From: Flavobacterium sp. 9AF
GTDB taxonomy: Bacteria; Bacteroidota; Bacteroidia; Flavobacteriales; Flavobacteriaceae
Length of the DNA: 64,000 nucleotides
Direction: 5' to 3'
NCBI RefSeq assembly: GCF_902506265.1
Contig: NZ_LR733556.1
Coordinates: 1,607,971-1,671,970 of the forward strand
Positions 42,776 through 51,599 of the stretch are shown here, piece by piece. The notes beneath the pieces are model-generated. The model was not told the origin of the DNA. It saw only the letters and a program-made list of their open reading frames with translations, and made no database searches. Position 1 is the first letter of the stretch. The number at the start of each line of letters is the position of its first letter. The translations under genes and the position numbers were made by a program.

Positions 42776-44083
42776 TTATTTAACCCTTATTACATAATAG
42801 TTTTTCCTCCCTTTTTGCAATAATAAGAACTGATTAGCAATTAAATCTTCTTCTGTAATTCTTCTTTCTTCCGTAACTTTTACTTTATTTAAAGAAACTG
42901 AATTTTGCTTTAATTCTCTTCTAGCATCACTATTTGAATCTAAAAAATTAGTCTTAGTTGCTAAAGCCGAAACCATATCCAAACCAGCATCAAAATCAGC
43001 TTTAGAAATAGAAGCCATTTTTATACCTTTAAAAATATTCAACAAATCATCCTCAGACATATTGTTTAGTTCTACCATATCTTTACTAAAGAATGCATTT
43101 GATGCAACAATAGCTCTTTCAAGTTCTTCTTTTGAGTGTACCAATATCATTAATTCTTCAGCCAAACGTTTTTGCAATACTCTTAAATGGGGCGCTTCGT
43201 TATGCTCCGCAATTAATTTTTCTACTGTATCTTCGTCTAAAAACGTGAAAATTTTAATATATTTTTCTGCATCAACATCGGTAGTATTTAACCAAAATTG
43301 GTAAAAAGTATATGGAGTGGTTTTATCGGCATCTAACCAAACATTCCCTCCTTCCGATTTTCCAAACTTAGAACCATCTGCTTTTGTGATTAACGGACAG
43401 GTCATGGCATAGGCTTTGGAACGCTCTTCATTATCCACGTTCATTCTACGAACTAATTCTGTACCCGTTGTAATATTTCCCCATTGATCACTTCCGCCCA
43501 TTTGCAACAAACAATTGTATTCTTTATTCAAATGGTAGAAATCGTAACCTTGAATTAACTGGTATGTAAATTCTGTAAAACTCATTCCTTCACTCCCTTC
43601 GTCACCACTTAAACGTTTCTTTACAGAATCTTTTGCCATCATGTAATTAACGGTAATACGTTTCCCCACATCTCGCGCGAAATTAATGAATGAAAAATCT
43701 TTCATCCAATCATAATTATTGACCAATATAGGAGCAGCAGCATCTGTTGCATTGAAATCTAAAAAACGAGACAAAACGCGTTTAATACCTTCTACATTAT
43801 GATTTAATGTAGCTTCATCTAACAAATTGCGCTCATTTGATTTTCCAGAAGGATCACCAATCATCCCTGTTGCACCACCTACCAAAGCAATAGGCTTATG
43901 ACCAAACTTTCGCAAATGCATCAGTAAAATGATGGGCACTAAACTTCCTATATGTAAAGAATCAGAGGTAGGATCAAAGCCAATATAAGCCGTGGTCGAC
44001 TCTTTAACTAATTGCTCTTCTGTTCCAGGCATCATATCATGAATAAGCCCTCTCCATCTTAATTCTTCTACTAAATTCTTCAT
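42776..44083 (-). CDS. tyrS: Tyrosyl-tRNA synthetase
   Basis: 435-aa class I aminoacyl-tRNA synthetase. The start chosen is the ATG at 44083 (MKNLVEELRWRG), the usual N-terminus; an in-frame TTG at 44113 lies before the promoter box. HIGH-type motif LHIGSLVP (about 43-50), the tyrosine pocket QGYDFYHL and MGGSDQWGNI, and KMSKS-type loop ADGSKFGKSEGG (about 226-237); an S4 RNA-binding domain covers the last 70 residues. Charges tRNA-Tyr in the cytoplasm. Confidence 0.96.
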   Translation of the reverse strand: MKNLVEELRWRGLIHDMMPGTEEQLVKESTTAYIGFDPTSDSLHIGSLVPIILLMHLRKFGHKPIALVGGATGMIGDPSGKSNERNLLDEATLNHNVEGIKRVLSRFLDFNATDAAAPILVNNYDWMKDFSFINFARDVGKRITVNYMMAKDSVKKRLSGDEGSEGMSFTEFTYQLIQGYDFYHLNKEYNCLLQMGGSDQWGNITTGTELVRRMNVDNEERSKAYAMTCPLITKADGSKFGKSEGGNVWLDADKTTPYTFYQFWLNTTDVDAEKYIKIFTFLDEDTVEKLIAEHNEAPHLRVLQKRLAEELMILVHSKEELERAIVASNAFFSKDMVELNNMSEDDLLNIFKGIKMASISKADFDAGLDMVSALATKTNFLDSNSDARRELKQNSVSLNKVKVTEERRITEEDLIANQFLLLQKGRKNYYVIRVK

Positions 44084-44101
44084 TTTTATAATTAATTTTC
44101 G

Positions 44102-44109
44102 CAAATATA
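44102..44109 (-). promoter_or_regulatory. -7 promoter element TATATTTG for tyrS
   Basis: Perfect TAnnTTTG match on the minus strand, 18 bp before the tyrS ATG. Confidence 0.6.
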
Positions 44110-44221
44110 TCAATTTTAAAAACCAAATTTCCTATTCCAAATTCCAAATTTTATTAAAATTTTAAAAAATATTCTGAAATTCATTTTATCAAAAGTCAAA
44201 CAATCTCTTTATATTTACCCT

Positions 44222-45217
44222 ATGATATTAGTTACAGGCGCAACAGGTTTAGTTGGTTCTCATTTATTACTTCAACTCATTACAGAGAACGAATCGGTTA
44301 TAGCATTATATAGAGATAAAGATAAAATTCAAGCAGTTAAATCTGTTTTTGAATACAAAAACCATTTGGATTTATTTGAAAAAGTTCAATGGATACAAGG
44401 CGATATACTTGACATTCCTTCTTTAGAAATTGCTTTTCAAAATGTAAAAGAAGTATATCATTGTGCTGCTTTAATATCATTCGACCCAAAAGATGAAGAA
44501 AAATTAAGAAAAACAAACATTGAAGGAACCTCAAATATCGTTAATTGTTGCATTGATTTTAAAATTAATAAACTGTGCTATGTGAGTTCAATTGCTGCGT
44601 TAGGTGACACTAAAGAAAATGAATACATCATTACTGAAGCAACCGAATGGAATCCTGAAAAGCTACATAGCGACTATGCGATTTCAAAATACGGTGCTGA
44701 AATGGAAGTATGGAGAGGACATCAAGAAGGCTTAAATTGCATTATTGTGAATCCTGGAATCATCTTTGGCTATGGTTTTCCCCTGCAGGGCAGCAGCACT
44801 TTCTTTAATGCTACTAAAAAAGGAAACACCTTTTACACTAAAGGAAAAATTGGCATTATTACAGTTGAAGATGTTGTTACTATCATGGTTTTATTAATGA
44901 AAAACAATATAATGAATGAGCAATTTATTTTAGTTGCAGAAAATCCAACTTATGAAAACGTTTTATATTGGATTGCTGATGCTATGAATTTAAAAAAGCC
45001 TTTTATTAATACAAATAAAACCCTAACTAAACTGACTTGGAAAATGGATTGGTTTATTACAAAATTAACCAACAGAAAACGCAAGTTCACAAAGAATTTA
45101 GCTATTGCATCCCATAATAAAAATAGCTATTCCAATGATAAAATTAAAGAAAAATTACATTATAAGTTTATTGAGATGAAAGATTATCTTGCTTCTTTGT
45201 CAAAGACTTATTATTAA
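44222..45217 (+). CDS. NAD(P)-dependent epimerase/dehydratase (extended SDR)
   Basis: 331-aa extended short-chain dehydrogenase. Rossmann motif TGATGLVGSHLL (about 5-16), active-site Ser-Tyr-x3-Lys (VSSIAALG and YAISKYGAE, Tyr at about 157), and the NPGIIFGYG segment. Members act on sugar nucleotides, dihydroflavonol-like or sterol-like substrates; the substrate is not evident. Its last 50 bp overlap the end of the convergent DUF4296 gene. Confidence 0.85.
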   Translation: MILVTGATGLVGSHLLLQLITENESVIALYRDKDKIQAVKSVFEYKNHLDLFEKVQWIQGDILDIPSLEIAFQNVKEVYHCAALISFDPKDEEKLRKTNIEGTSNIVNCCIDFKINKLCYVSSIAALGDTKENEYIITEATEWNPEKLHSDYAISKYGAEMEVWRGHQEGLNCIIVNPGIIFGYGFPLQGSSTFFNATKKGNTFYTKGKIGIITVEDVVTIMVLLMKNNIMNEQFILVAENPTYENVLYWIADAMNLKKPFINTNKTLTKLTWKMDWFITKLTNRKRKFTKNLAIASHNKNSYSNDKIKEKLHYKFIEMKDYLASLSKTYY

Positions 45218-45602
45218 ACTCTCTTTTTCTTTCCTGATTTTTTTCAGAATTTTTCCTATTCTCTTGAGCTAATAAAGTATCTATTTCAACTTTAGATTGG
45301 TCTATTCTTTCTGAAACTTTCTGAAACATTTTATGGTAATTCTTTATATCCGCTGCATAATAGCGCTGATTTTGATAATAGGTTGTACTATCAATATTAT
45401 ACTTCAGATAAATATAATTTTTTATTCTAATTTTATTTTCTGTTAGCTTATTAGGCATATATGCTTCTGCAGCTTGTAATAAGGCGGTATCGTATAAAAT
45501 ATTCAACATTGTCTCTTCATCCAATAACTTATCTGGTTTAGGCACAGGTCTCTCGTTACAAGAGAATAAAACAACAAGAGCGAACAAAAAAAACTTTTTC
45601 AT
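45168..45602 (-). CDS. DUF4296 lipoprotein
   Basis: 144-aa lipoprotein with signal MKKFFLFALVVLFSC (lipobox LFSC, Cys15). Core KPDKLLDEETMLNILYDTALLQAAEAY and YIYLKYNIDSTTYYQNQRYYA match DUF4296, a Bacteroidota family of unknown function. The C-terminal 35 residues are charged and low-complexity, and their coding sequence overlaps the convergent SDR gene by 50 bp. Probably co-transcribed with pyrC and the upstream glycosyltransferase (86-bp gap). Confidence 0.82.
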   Translation of the reverse strand: MKKFFLFALVVLFSCNERPVPKPDKLLDEETMLNILYDTALLQAAEAYMPNKLTENKIRIKNYIYLKYNIDSTTYYQNQRYYAADIKNYHKMFQKVSERIDQSKVEIDTLLAQENRKNSEKNQERKREFNNKSLTKKQDNLSSQ

Positions 45603-45688
45603 TTTTACAACTATTTAATAAACCATAAAAAATTAAATATCTAAATCTATTTTTCGATTAATTTTAAATCAAAAACAAACTTTATAAA

Positions 45689-47032
45689 TTATTCTCTTTC
45701 AAACAATAACCTCTTTGCTGCTTTTAATTCTTTAAATCTTCCATTTGAATAGATCAATTTTCCATTTACAAAAGTATGGGTAACTCTAGATTTAAAATTA
45801 GTTCCTTCAAAAGGTGACCAACCACAATGATATAGAATATTTTCTTTTTTTACATTCCAAGGCAAATGAGGGTTTATGATAACTAAATCTGCATAATAAC
45901 CTTCTTTAATAAAGCCTCTTTTTTCTATTTTAAAAATTTTTGCAGGATTATGACACATTTTTTGAACCACTTTTTCAACCGTTATTTTTCCTCTATGTAC
46001 TGCCTCAAACATAGCCACTACAGCATGTTGTACTAATGGTCCTCCAGAAGGGCAAGTAGTATAAGGATTTATTTTTTCTTCTAAAGTATGTGGTGCATGA
46101 TCCGTTGCTATCACATCGATTTTATCTTCTAATAGAGCTGTCCATAATGCTTCTCTATCTTCTTTTGTTTTTACCGCAGGATTCCATTTAATCAAAGAAC
46201 CCTTGTTTTCATAATCTTCATCACTAAACCATAGATGATGCACACAAACTTCGGCTGTAATCTGTTTTTGTTCCAATGGAATTTTATTGGTAAACAATTC
46301 CATTTCTTTAGCTGTTGACAAATGAAATACATGTAATCTTGCACCTGTTTTTTTTGCTAATTCTATTGCTTTAGAAGAAGACAAATAACAAGCTTCGGCA
46401 CTTCGTATTAAATGATGGTATTTCACTGGAATATCATCACCATATTCTGCTTTATATTTTTCTAAATTAGTTTTTATAGTGGCTTCATCTTCACAATGTA
46501 CGGCAATAAGCATTTTAGTAGAGGAAAATATTTTTTCTAATACTTCTTGGTTATCTACAAGCATATTTCCTGTAGAAGAGCCTAAAAACAATTTTATTCC
46601 AGCTACATTTCTCGGATTAGTTTTTAATACTTCGTCTAAATTATCATTGGTACCACCCATCATAAAAGAATAGTTAGCATAAGAAGTCGCAGCTGCAATT
46701 TCATATTTTTGTTCTAATAATTCTTGGGTTACAGCATTGGGCACTGTATTAGGCTGTTCTATAAACGAAGTTATTCCACCGGCAATAGCGGCTTTACTTT
46801 CAGAGGCAATATTTCCTTTATGTGTTAATCCAGGCTCTCTAAAATGAACTTGGTCATCAATAGCACCCGGAATTAAATAACTTCCTTCTGCATCGATAAT
46901 AACACAATCAGAAGATTTCAAACTTATTTGTTCGGCAATCTCTTTGATGATTTCGTTTTCAATTAAAACATCTCCTTCAAAGATTGCTCCTTCATTGACA
47001 ATTTTAGCATTTTTAATTAAAAAAGTACTCAT
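45689..47032 (-). CDS. pyrC: Dihydroorotase
   Basis: 447-aa amidohydrolase of pyrimidine synthesis, closing carbamoyl-aspartate to dihydroorotate. Metal site and substrate motifs: GAIDDQVHFREPGLTHKG (about 56-73), carbamylated-Lys region near GIKLFLGSST, HCEDE, HVFHLSTA, and DVIATDHAPHTLEEK (about 308-322) with the catalytic Asp. Fold and length are of the longer DHOase type found in Bacteroidota. Its start overlaps the stop of the upstream Dpm1-like gene (TAATG). Confidence 0.93.
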   Translation of the reverse strand: MSTFLIKNAKIVNEGAIFEGDVLIENEIIKEIAEQISLKSSDCVIIDAEGSYLIPGAIDDQVHFREPGLTHKGNIASESKAAIAGGITSFIEQPNTVPNAVTQELLEQKYEIAAATSYANYSFMMGGTNDNLDEVLKTNPRNVAGIKLFLGSSTGNMLVDNQEVLEKIFSSTKMLIAVHCEDEATIKTNLEKYKAEYGDDIPVKYHHLIRSAEACYLSSSKAIELAKKTGARLHVFHLSTAKEMELFTNKIPLEQKQITAEVCVHHLWFSDEDYENKGSLIKWNPAVKTKEDREALWTALLEDKIDVIATDHAPHTLEEKINPYTTCPSGGPLVQHAVVAMFEAVHRGKITVEKVVQKMCHNPAKIFKIEKRGFIKEGYYADLVIINPHLPWNVKKENILYHCGWSPFEGTNFKSRVTHTFVNGKLIYSNGRFKELKAAKRLLFERE

Positions 47033-47757
47033 TATAGTTGGTTAAAGATTTTTCTTACTCTTAGCATTATTACTCCAAAAACAGCTTCCCTAATTATTGA
47101 TCCACTCATTTTTGATTGCCCTTTTGTTCGATCAGTAAAAATAATAGGGACTTCTACTATTTTAAACTTTTTAACATAGGCTCTATATTTCATTTCTATT
47201 TGAAACGCATAACCTATGAATTTTATTCTATCTAAATTAATTTTTTCTAAAACATTTCTTCTATAGCATATAAAACCAGCTGTAGCATCATGTATTTTCA
47301 TACCCGTTATCATTTTAACGTAGATAGATGCAAAGTACGACATTAAAACCCTGTTTAAAGGCCAGTTTACTACGTTTACACCGGTGGAGTATCTAGATCC
47401 GATAGCTACATCGGCATTGCTAGAAGCGCAAGCAAATAAAAGCCTTTCAAGATCTTTAGGATTATGAGAAAAATCGGCATCCATTTCAAAAACATATTCG
47501 TACCCATGAGATAATGCCCATTTAAAACCATGAACGTATGCTGTTCCTAATCCCGATTTTTTCGTCCTTGTTGAAAGAAAAAGTCTATCCATGTATTTTT
47601 GTTGAAGTTCTTCTACTCTTTTTGAAGTACCATCGGGAGAATTATCATCTACGATTAAAACATGAAAATGAGATTCCAAAGAAAAAACTGCATCTATAAT
47701 ATTGTCTATATTTTCTATTTCATTATAGGTAGGTATGACTACTATTGCCTTCAACAT
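47032..47757 (-). CDS. Polyprenol monophosphomannose synthase-like glycosyltransferase (GT2)
   Basis: 241-aa GT-A enzyme. VVIPTYNEIENIDNII at the N-terminus, DDNSPDGT, the metal-binding MDADFSHNP and the IGSRYSTG segment, and the RTKGQSKMS motif place it with dolichol-phosphate-mannose-synthase-like proteins that load a sugar onto a polyprenyl phosphate. No C-terminal membrane domain is present. Translationally coupled to pyrC and perhaps needed for protein or envelope glycosylation. Confidence 0.87.
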   Translation of the reverse strand: MLKAIVVIPTYNEIENIDNIIDAVFSLESHFHVLIVDDNSPDGTSKRVEELQQKYMDRLFLSTRTKKSGLGTAYVHGFKWALSHGYEYVFEMDADFSHNPKDLERLLFACASSNADVAIGSRYSTGVNVVNWPLNRVLMSYFASIYVKMITGMKIHDATAGFICYRRNVLEKINLDRIKFIGYAFQIEMKYRAYVKKFKIVEVPIIFTDRTKGQSKMSGSIIREAVFGVIMLRVRKIFNQL

Positions 47758-47848
47758 TTTAATTAATTAATTTTCGCTTACAAAAATAAACTATTTATCA
47801 ACTATATCTCTTAATAAATTTATAATAATTAAGTGAAGTTATTTTTTG

Positions 47849-47856
47849 TAAATTTG
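47849..47856 (+). promoter_or_regulatory. -7 promoter element TAAATTTG
   Basis: Perfect TAnnTTTG match only 6 bp before the preferred ATG of the DUF4271 gene, which would give a nearly leaderless transcript. Confidence 0.5.
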
Positions 47857-47862
47857 CTTCAA

Positions 47863-48531
47863 ATGTTAGCAATACAGTTTCACGAAAGAATTATACAAGT
47901 TAACGATTGGGCAACAATTTTATTTGTCCTTAGTTTTGTTATACTTGCTATTAACAAAAATGTATTTCAAGCTCGATTTAGTGAGTTTATAAAATTAGCT
48001 ATTTCTGACAAATACACTAAAATTTATAAAGACACCAGTAATTTAATGAGTGGCTTTACAATTTCTATGTTTGTCATTCAACTTTTTTCTTTTGCTTTTT
48101 TTATTTATCTGTTTTTAAAACAATTTCAAAATACAAAAACAGATGATGGTATTTTGTTTCTACAAATATTTACTTTTTTAAGTGTATTTATTTTATCCAA
48201 GTATTTGATCGAAAAAATTATTGCAACAACTTTTAAGATTGAAGAGTTTAATGAACAATTTAACTTATTTAAAGTTAGCTATCGCACATATTTTGGAGTA
48301 TTACTTTTGCCTATTGATATAATCCTATTTTACAATCCACTTATAAATAAAAATTGGATTTTTTATACTGTGATAATAGTTGTAATCATAGCAAATTTAA
48401 CTATCTATTTTACCGCCTTAAAAATCTATCAAAATTTGGTATTCCGTAAAATATTTTATTTTATTTTATATCTTTGCACCCTTGAAATAGCACCTTACTA
48501 TTTTATCTATTATTTTATTACAAAAAATTAG
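47863..48531 (+). CDS. DUF4271 membrane protein
   Basis: 222 aa from the ATG at 47863. A GTG at 47833 in the same frame lies before the promoter box and is not preferred. About six membrane helices; motif NDWATILFVLSFVILAINKNVFQARFSEFIKLAISDKY is characteristic but longer than quoted pieces usually needed: key residues are DWATILF and DKYTKIYKD. DUF4271 is an uncharacterised Bacteroidota inner-membrane family. It precedes hemD by 10 bp and I recall this pairing as common in Flavobacteria. Confidence 0.85.
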   Translation: MLAIQFHERIIQVNDWATILFVLSFVILAINKNVFQARFSEFIKLAISDKYTKIYKDTSNLMSGFTISMFVIQLFSFAFFIYLFLKQFQNTKTDDGILFLQIFTFLSVFILSKYLIEKIIATTFKIEEFNEQFNLFKVSYRTYFGVLLLPIDIILFYNPLINKNWIFYTVIIVVIIANLTIYFTALKIYQNLVFRKIFYFILYLCTLEIAPYYFIYYFITKN

Positions 48532-48541
48532 AACAAAGCGT

Positions 48542-49300
48542 ATGTCAAATTTAAAAGTGAAAACAATTTTGGTTTCACAACCAGAGCCTAAAGTAGAGAA
48601 TTCTCCCTATTTTGAGTTACAAAACAAACTTAAAGTTAAAGTTGACTTCAGACCTTTTATTCATGTAGAAGGTGTTCCGGCCAAAGAAATCAGGGCTCAA
48701 AAAATCGATTTAAACAATTTTACAGCTATCATTTTAACTAGTAGAAATTCTGTAGATCATTTTTTTAGAGTTGCTGAAGAAATGCGCTTTAAGGTTCCTG
48801 AAGACATGAGGTATTTTTGTCAATCCGAAGCGGTTGCTTTTTACTTACAACGTTACGTTGTTTATAGAAAGAGGAAAATTTATGTTGGTCAAAAAGATTT
48901 TGTAGATTTAGCACCACTAATAAAAAAATACAAAGATGAAAAATTTTTGTTACCCGCTTCTGACCAATTAAATTATGACATTCCTCAAACGCTGGATAGT
49001 TTAAAAATTTCTTGGACACCTGCAATTTTTTACAGAACAGTAATGAGTGATTTATCAGACTTGAAAGACGTATATTATGATGTTTTGGCTTTTTTCAGCC
49101 CAACAGGAATCAAGTCTCTTTTTAAAAATTTTCCAGACTTTAAACAGAACAACACAAGAATTGCGGTTTTTGGTTCAACTACTCAAAAAGAAGCAATTGA
49201 TAGTGGTTTGCGAGTTGATATAATGGCTCCATCACCTGGAACTCCATCTATGACTGGAGCTCTTGAAAAATATATTTCTGAAGTAAATAAAGGCAAATAA
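48542..49300 (+). CDS. hemD: Uroporphyrinogen-III synthase
   Basis: 252-aa enzyme that cyclises hydroxymethylbilane to uroporphyrinogen III in haem synthesis. The two-lobed HemD pattern is recognisable: KTILVSQPEP, FTAIILTSRNSVDHFF (about 60-75), AFFSPTGIKSLFKNFP (about 181-196), IAVFGSTTQKEAIDSG and APSPGTPSMTGALEKY near the C-terminus. A perfect TATCTTTG box lies inside the end of the upstream DUF4271 gene (48469-48476), so hemD may have its own promoter as well. Confidence 0.9.
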   Translation: MSNLKVKTILVSQPEPKVENSPYFELQNKLKVKVDFRPFIHVEGVPAKEIRAQKIDLNNFTAIILTSRNSVDHFFRVAEEMRFKVPEDMRYFCQSEAVAFYLQRYVVYRKRKIYVGQKDFVDLAPLIKKYKDEKFLLPASDQLNYDIPQTLDSLKISWTPAIFYRTVMSDLSDLKDVYYDVLAFFSPTGIKSLFKNFPDFKQNNTRIAVFGSTTQKEAIDSGLRVDIMAPSPGTPSMTGALEKYISEVNKGK

Positions 49301-49330
49301 CAAGTACATTTTCATTATACTTATAATAAT

Positions 49331-49362
49331 AAGGGTTCTAAAATTTATATTTTAGAACCCTT
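49331..49362. terminator. Bidirectional terminator
   Basis: 14-bp stem AAGGGTTCTAAAAT with ATTTTAGAACCCTT, between convergent hemD and pckA. Confidence 0.9.
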
Positions 49363-49382
49363 AATTATTTAGTTTATGTTTA

Positions 49383-51008
49383 TTATAAAGCTGGACCAGC
49401 TTTAACTAACTGTTTTCCTTCTTCATTGTCTGTATATTGCTCAAAGTTTTTAACAAATCTAGAAGCTAAATCTTTAGCTTTCTCTTCCCAATTTGAAACA
49501 TCAGCATACGTCTCTCTTGGATCTAAAATAGAAGAATCCACATCATGCAAAGCCACAGGCACATTAAAATTGAATACAGGAATCACTTTAGTTTCCGCTT
49601 TCTCGATTGAACCGTCTAAAATAGCATCGATAATCGCACGAGTATCTTTTATAGAAATTCTCTTACCTGTTCCATTCCATCCTGTGTTAACCATATAAGC
49701 GGTTGCCTTATGCTCCTCCATTTTCTTAACCAATTCTTCACCATATTTAGTAGGATGCAAAGATAAAAAAGCCTTTCCAAAACAAGCTGAAAAAGTAGGT
49801 TGTGGTTCTGTAACACCTCTTTCAGTTCCTGCTAATTTAGCCGTAAAACCAGATAAAAAGTAATATTTAGTTTGTTCAGGAGTTAATTTAGATACTGGAG
49901 GCATTACTCCAAAAGCATCAGCCGTAAGAAAAATTACTTTCGTAGCATGACCTGCTTTAGATACTGGTTTAACAATATTCTCAATGTGCTCAATTGGATA
50001 AGATACACGCGTATTTTGAGTTACTGATCCATCTGCAAAATCGATTTTACCATTAGCATCTAAGGTTACATTCTCTAATAAAGCATTTCTTTTAATCGCC
50101 TTATAAATATCTGGTTCATTCTCAGCACTCAAATCAATTGTTTTAGCATAACAACCTCCTTCAAAATTAAAGACACCATCGTTATCCCACCCATGCTCAT
50201 CGTCACCAATTAATTCTCTCTTAGGATCTGTTGAAAGTGTTGTTTTACCTGTACCAGACAAACCAAAGAAAACTGCAACATCACCATCTTTCCCTTTATT
50301 AGCCGAACAATGCATCGAAGCAATTCCTTGTAAAGGCAAGTAGTAATTCATCATGGAAAACATTCCTTTCTTCATTTCTCCACCATACCATGTTCCTCCA
50401 ATTAATTGAATTTTTTCAGTTAAATTGAACGCTACGTATACTTCAGAATTTAAATTATGTTTTTCAAAATCTTTGAATGATGCTTTAGAAGCATTCATTA
50501 CAATAAAATCGGGATCACCAAAATTTTCCAATTCAGCTTCAGTAGGTCGAATAAACATATTTTTAACAAAATGTGCTTGCCAAGCTACTTCCATTATAAA
50601 GCGTACTTTTAAACGTGTATCTTCATTGGCTCCACAAAAAGCATCAACTACATATAATTTTTTTTCAGATAACTGATTTACAGTAGTTTCTTTAAGCGCA
50701 TTCCACGTTTCTGTTGAAATTGGTTTATTATCATTTACCGCTTTATCAGAAGTCCACCAAATAGAATCTTGGGTTACCTCATCTTTTACAATATACTTGT
50801 CTTTTGGAGATCGACCTGTAAATTCTCCTGTCATAACATTCACTGCACCAAGTTCTGACAATTGACCTCTTTCAAATCCTTTTAAATCTTCACTTAATTC
50901 TTCTTGGTATAAAAACTCATAAGAAGGATTGTAAATAATTTGTGAAGCGTTTTTAATTCCATATTTTTCCAACGAAATCGTTTTCGTAAATTGGGCGTAG
51001 CTATTCAT
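49383..51008 (-). CDS. pckA: Phosphoenolpyruvate carboxykinase (ATP)
   Basis: 541 aa from the ATG at 51008 ([18 protein letters not shown]). A TTG at 51044 in frame overlaps the promoter box and is rejected as start. Converts oxaloacetate and ATP to PEP and CO2 in gluconeogenesis. Motifs: TGRSPKDKY (about 63-71), the kinase-1 loop [16 protein letters not shown] (about 244-259), kinase-2 IGDDEHGW, and [13 protein letters not shown] near the end. All catalytic segments look intact. Confidence 0.96.
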   Translation of the reverse strand: MNSYAQFTKTISLEKYGIKNASQIIYNPSYEFLYQEELSEDLKGFERGQLSELGAVNVMTGEFTGRSPKDKYIVKDEVTQDSIWWTSDKAVNDNKPISTETWNALKETTVNQLSEKKLYVVDAFCGANEDTRLKVRFIMEVAWQAHFVKNMFIRPTEAELENFGDPDFIVMNASKASFKDFEKHNLNSEVYVAFNLTEKIQLIGGTWYGGEMKKGMFSMMNYYLPLQGIASMHCSANKGKDGDVAVFFGLSGTGKTTLSTDPKRELIGDDEHGWDNDGVFNFEGGCYAKTIDLSAENEPDIYKAIKRNALLENVTLDANGKIDFADGSVTQNTRVSYPIEHIENIVKPVSKAGHATKVIFLTADAFGVMPPVSKLTPEQTKYYFLSGFTAKLAGTERGVTEPQPTFSACFGKAFLSLHPTKYGEELVKKMEEHKATAYMVNTGWNGTGKRISIKDTRAIIDAILDGSIEKAETKVIPVFNFNVPVALHDVDSSILDPRETYADVSNWEEKAKDLASRFVKNFEQYTDNEEGKQLVKAGPAL

Positions 51009-51041
51009 AAAAAATGAGTTATGTTGTATGTTTTTAAAGTG

Positions 51042-51049
51042 CAAAATTA
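51042..51049 (-). promoter_or_regulatory. -7 promoter element TAATTTTG for pckA
   Basis: Perfect TAnnTTTG match on the minus strand, 33 bp before the pckA ATG. Confidence 0.55.
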
Positions 51050-51080
51050 TAAATTTAATTTTAGAATGAAGAACGAATTG

Positions 51081-51464
51081 TCATTTTTTAGCAAAAACAC
51101 AATAAAACATGTACATCCAAGAAACAATTAACAACAATCCACCTATAGGTGTTAGTGGACCTATTAACTTAGTTTTTATTGTAGTTAATGCCAAAGTGGC
51201 TAAAACATAAATAGATCCTGAAAAGAGAGTTATACCAATAATAACTAAATAAAAAATCACTCCTTTTTCTTTCAATGTTAATATAGAGGAATTGGCCAAA
51301 AACAATAAGAACAAGGCATGATAAATTTGATAACGCACACCCACTTCAAAAGTATTTAGCTGATCTACGGTGAGTACTTTTTTTAAACCGTGAGCTCCAA
51401 AAGCACCTAAAATGATTGCAATAGTCCCTAAAAGCAAGGCTGTTAAAATAATTTTCTTTTCCAT
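51081..51464 (-). CDS. DUF423 membrane protein
   Basis: 127-aa protein with four membrane helices. GAFGAHGLKK (about 20-29), YQIYHALFLLFLA, the LFSGSIYVL segment and LIGPLTPIGGLLLIVSW are the conserved DUF423 motifs. Function unknown; small inner-membrane family widespread in bacteria. The gene lies upstream of pckA on the same strand, separated by the pckA promoter. Confidence 0.92.
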   Translation of the reverse strand: MEKKIILTALLLGTIAIILGAFGAHGLKKVLTVDQLNTFEVGVRYQIYHALFLLFLANSSILTLKEKGVIFYLVIIGITLFSGSIYVLATLALTTIKTKLIGPLTPIGGLLLIVSWMYMFYCVFAKK

Positions 51465-51599
51465 TTTATTTTTTTACAAAAATAGGAACTATTTTTTTTT
51501 CAATAATTTACCATTTTTTAGTTTTTTTTAACGCACTTAAAACAAATGTGCTATTTTGTTTTTTATATCTTGCATCACAAAACCAAACCATAATTCCAT

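Noticed and set aside
44121..44150. Tandem ATTCCAA units upstream of tyrS
   Set aside because: Only two units in very AT-rich DNA; unlike the CTAACAA-type heptads and with no evident role.
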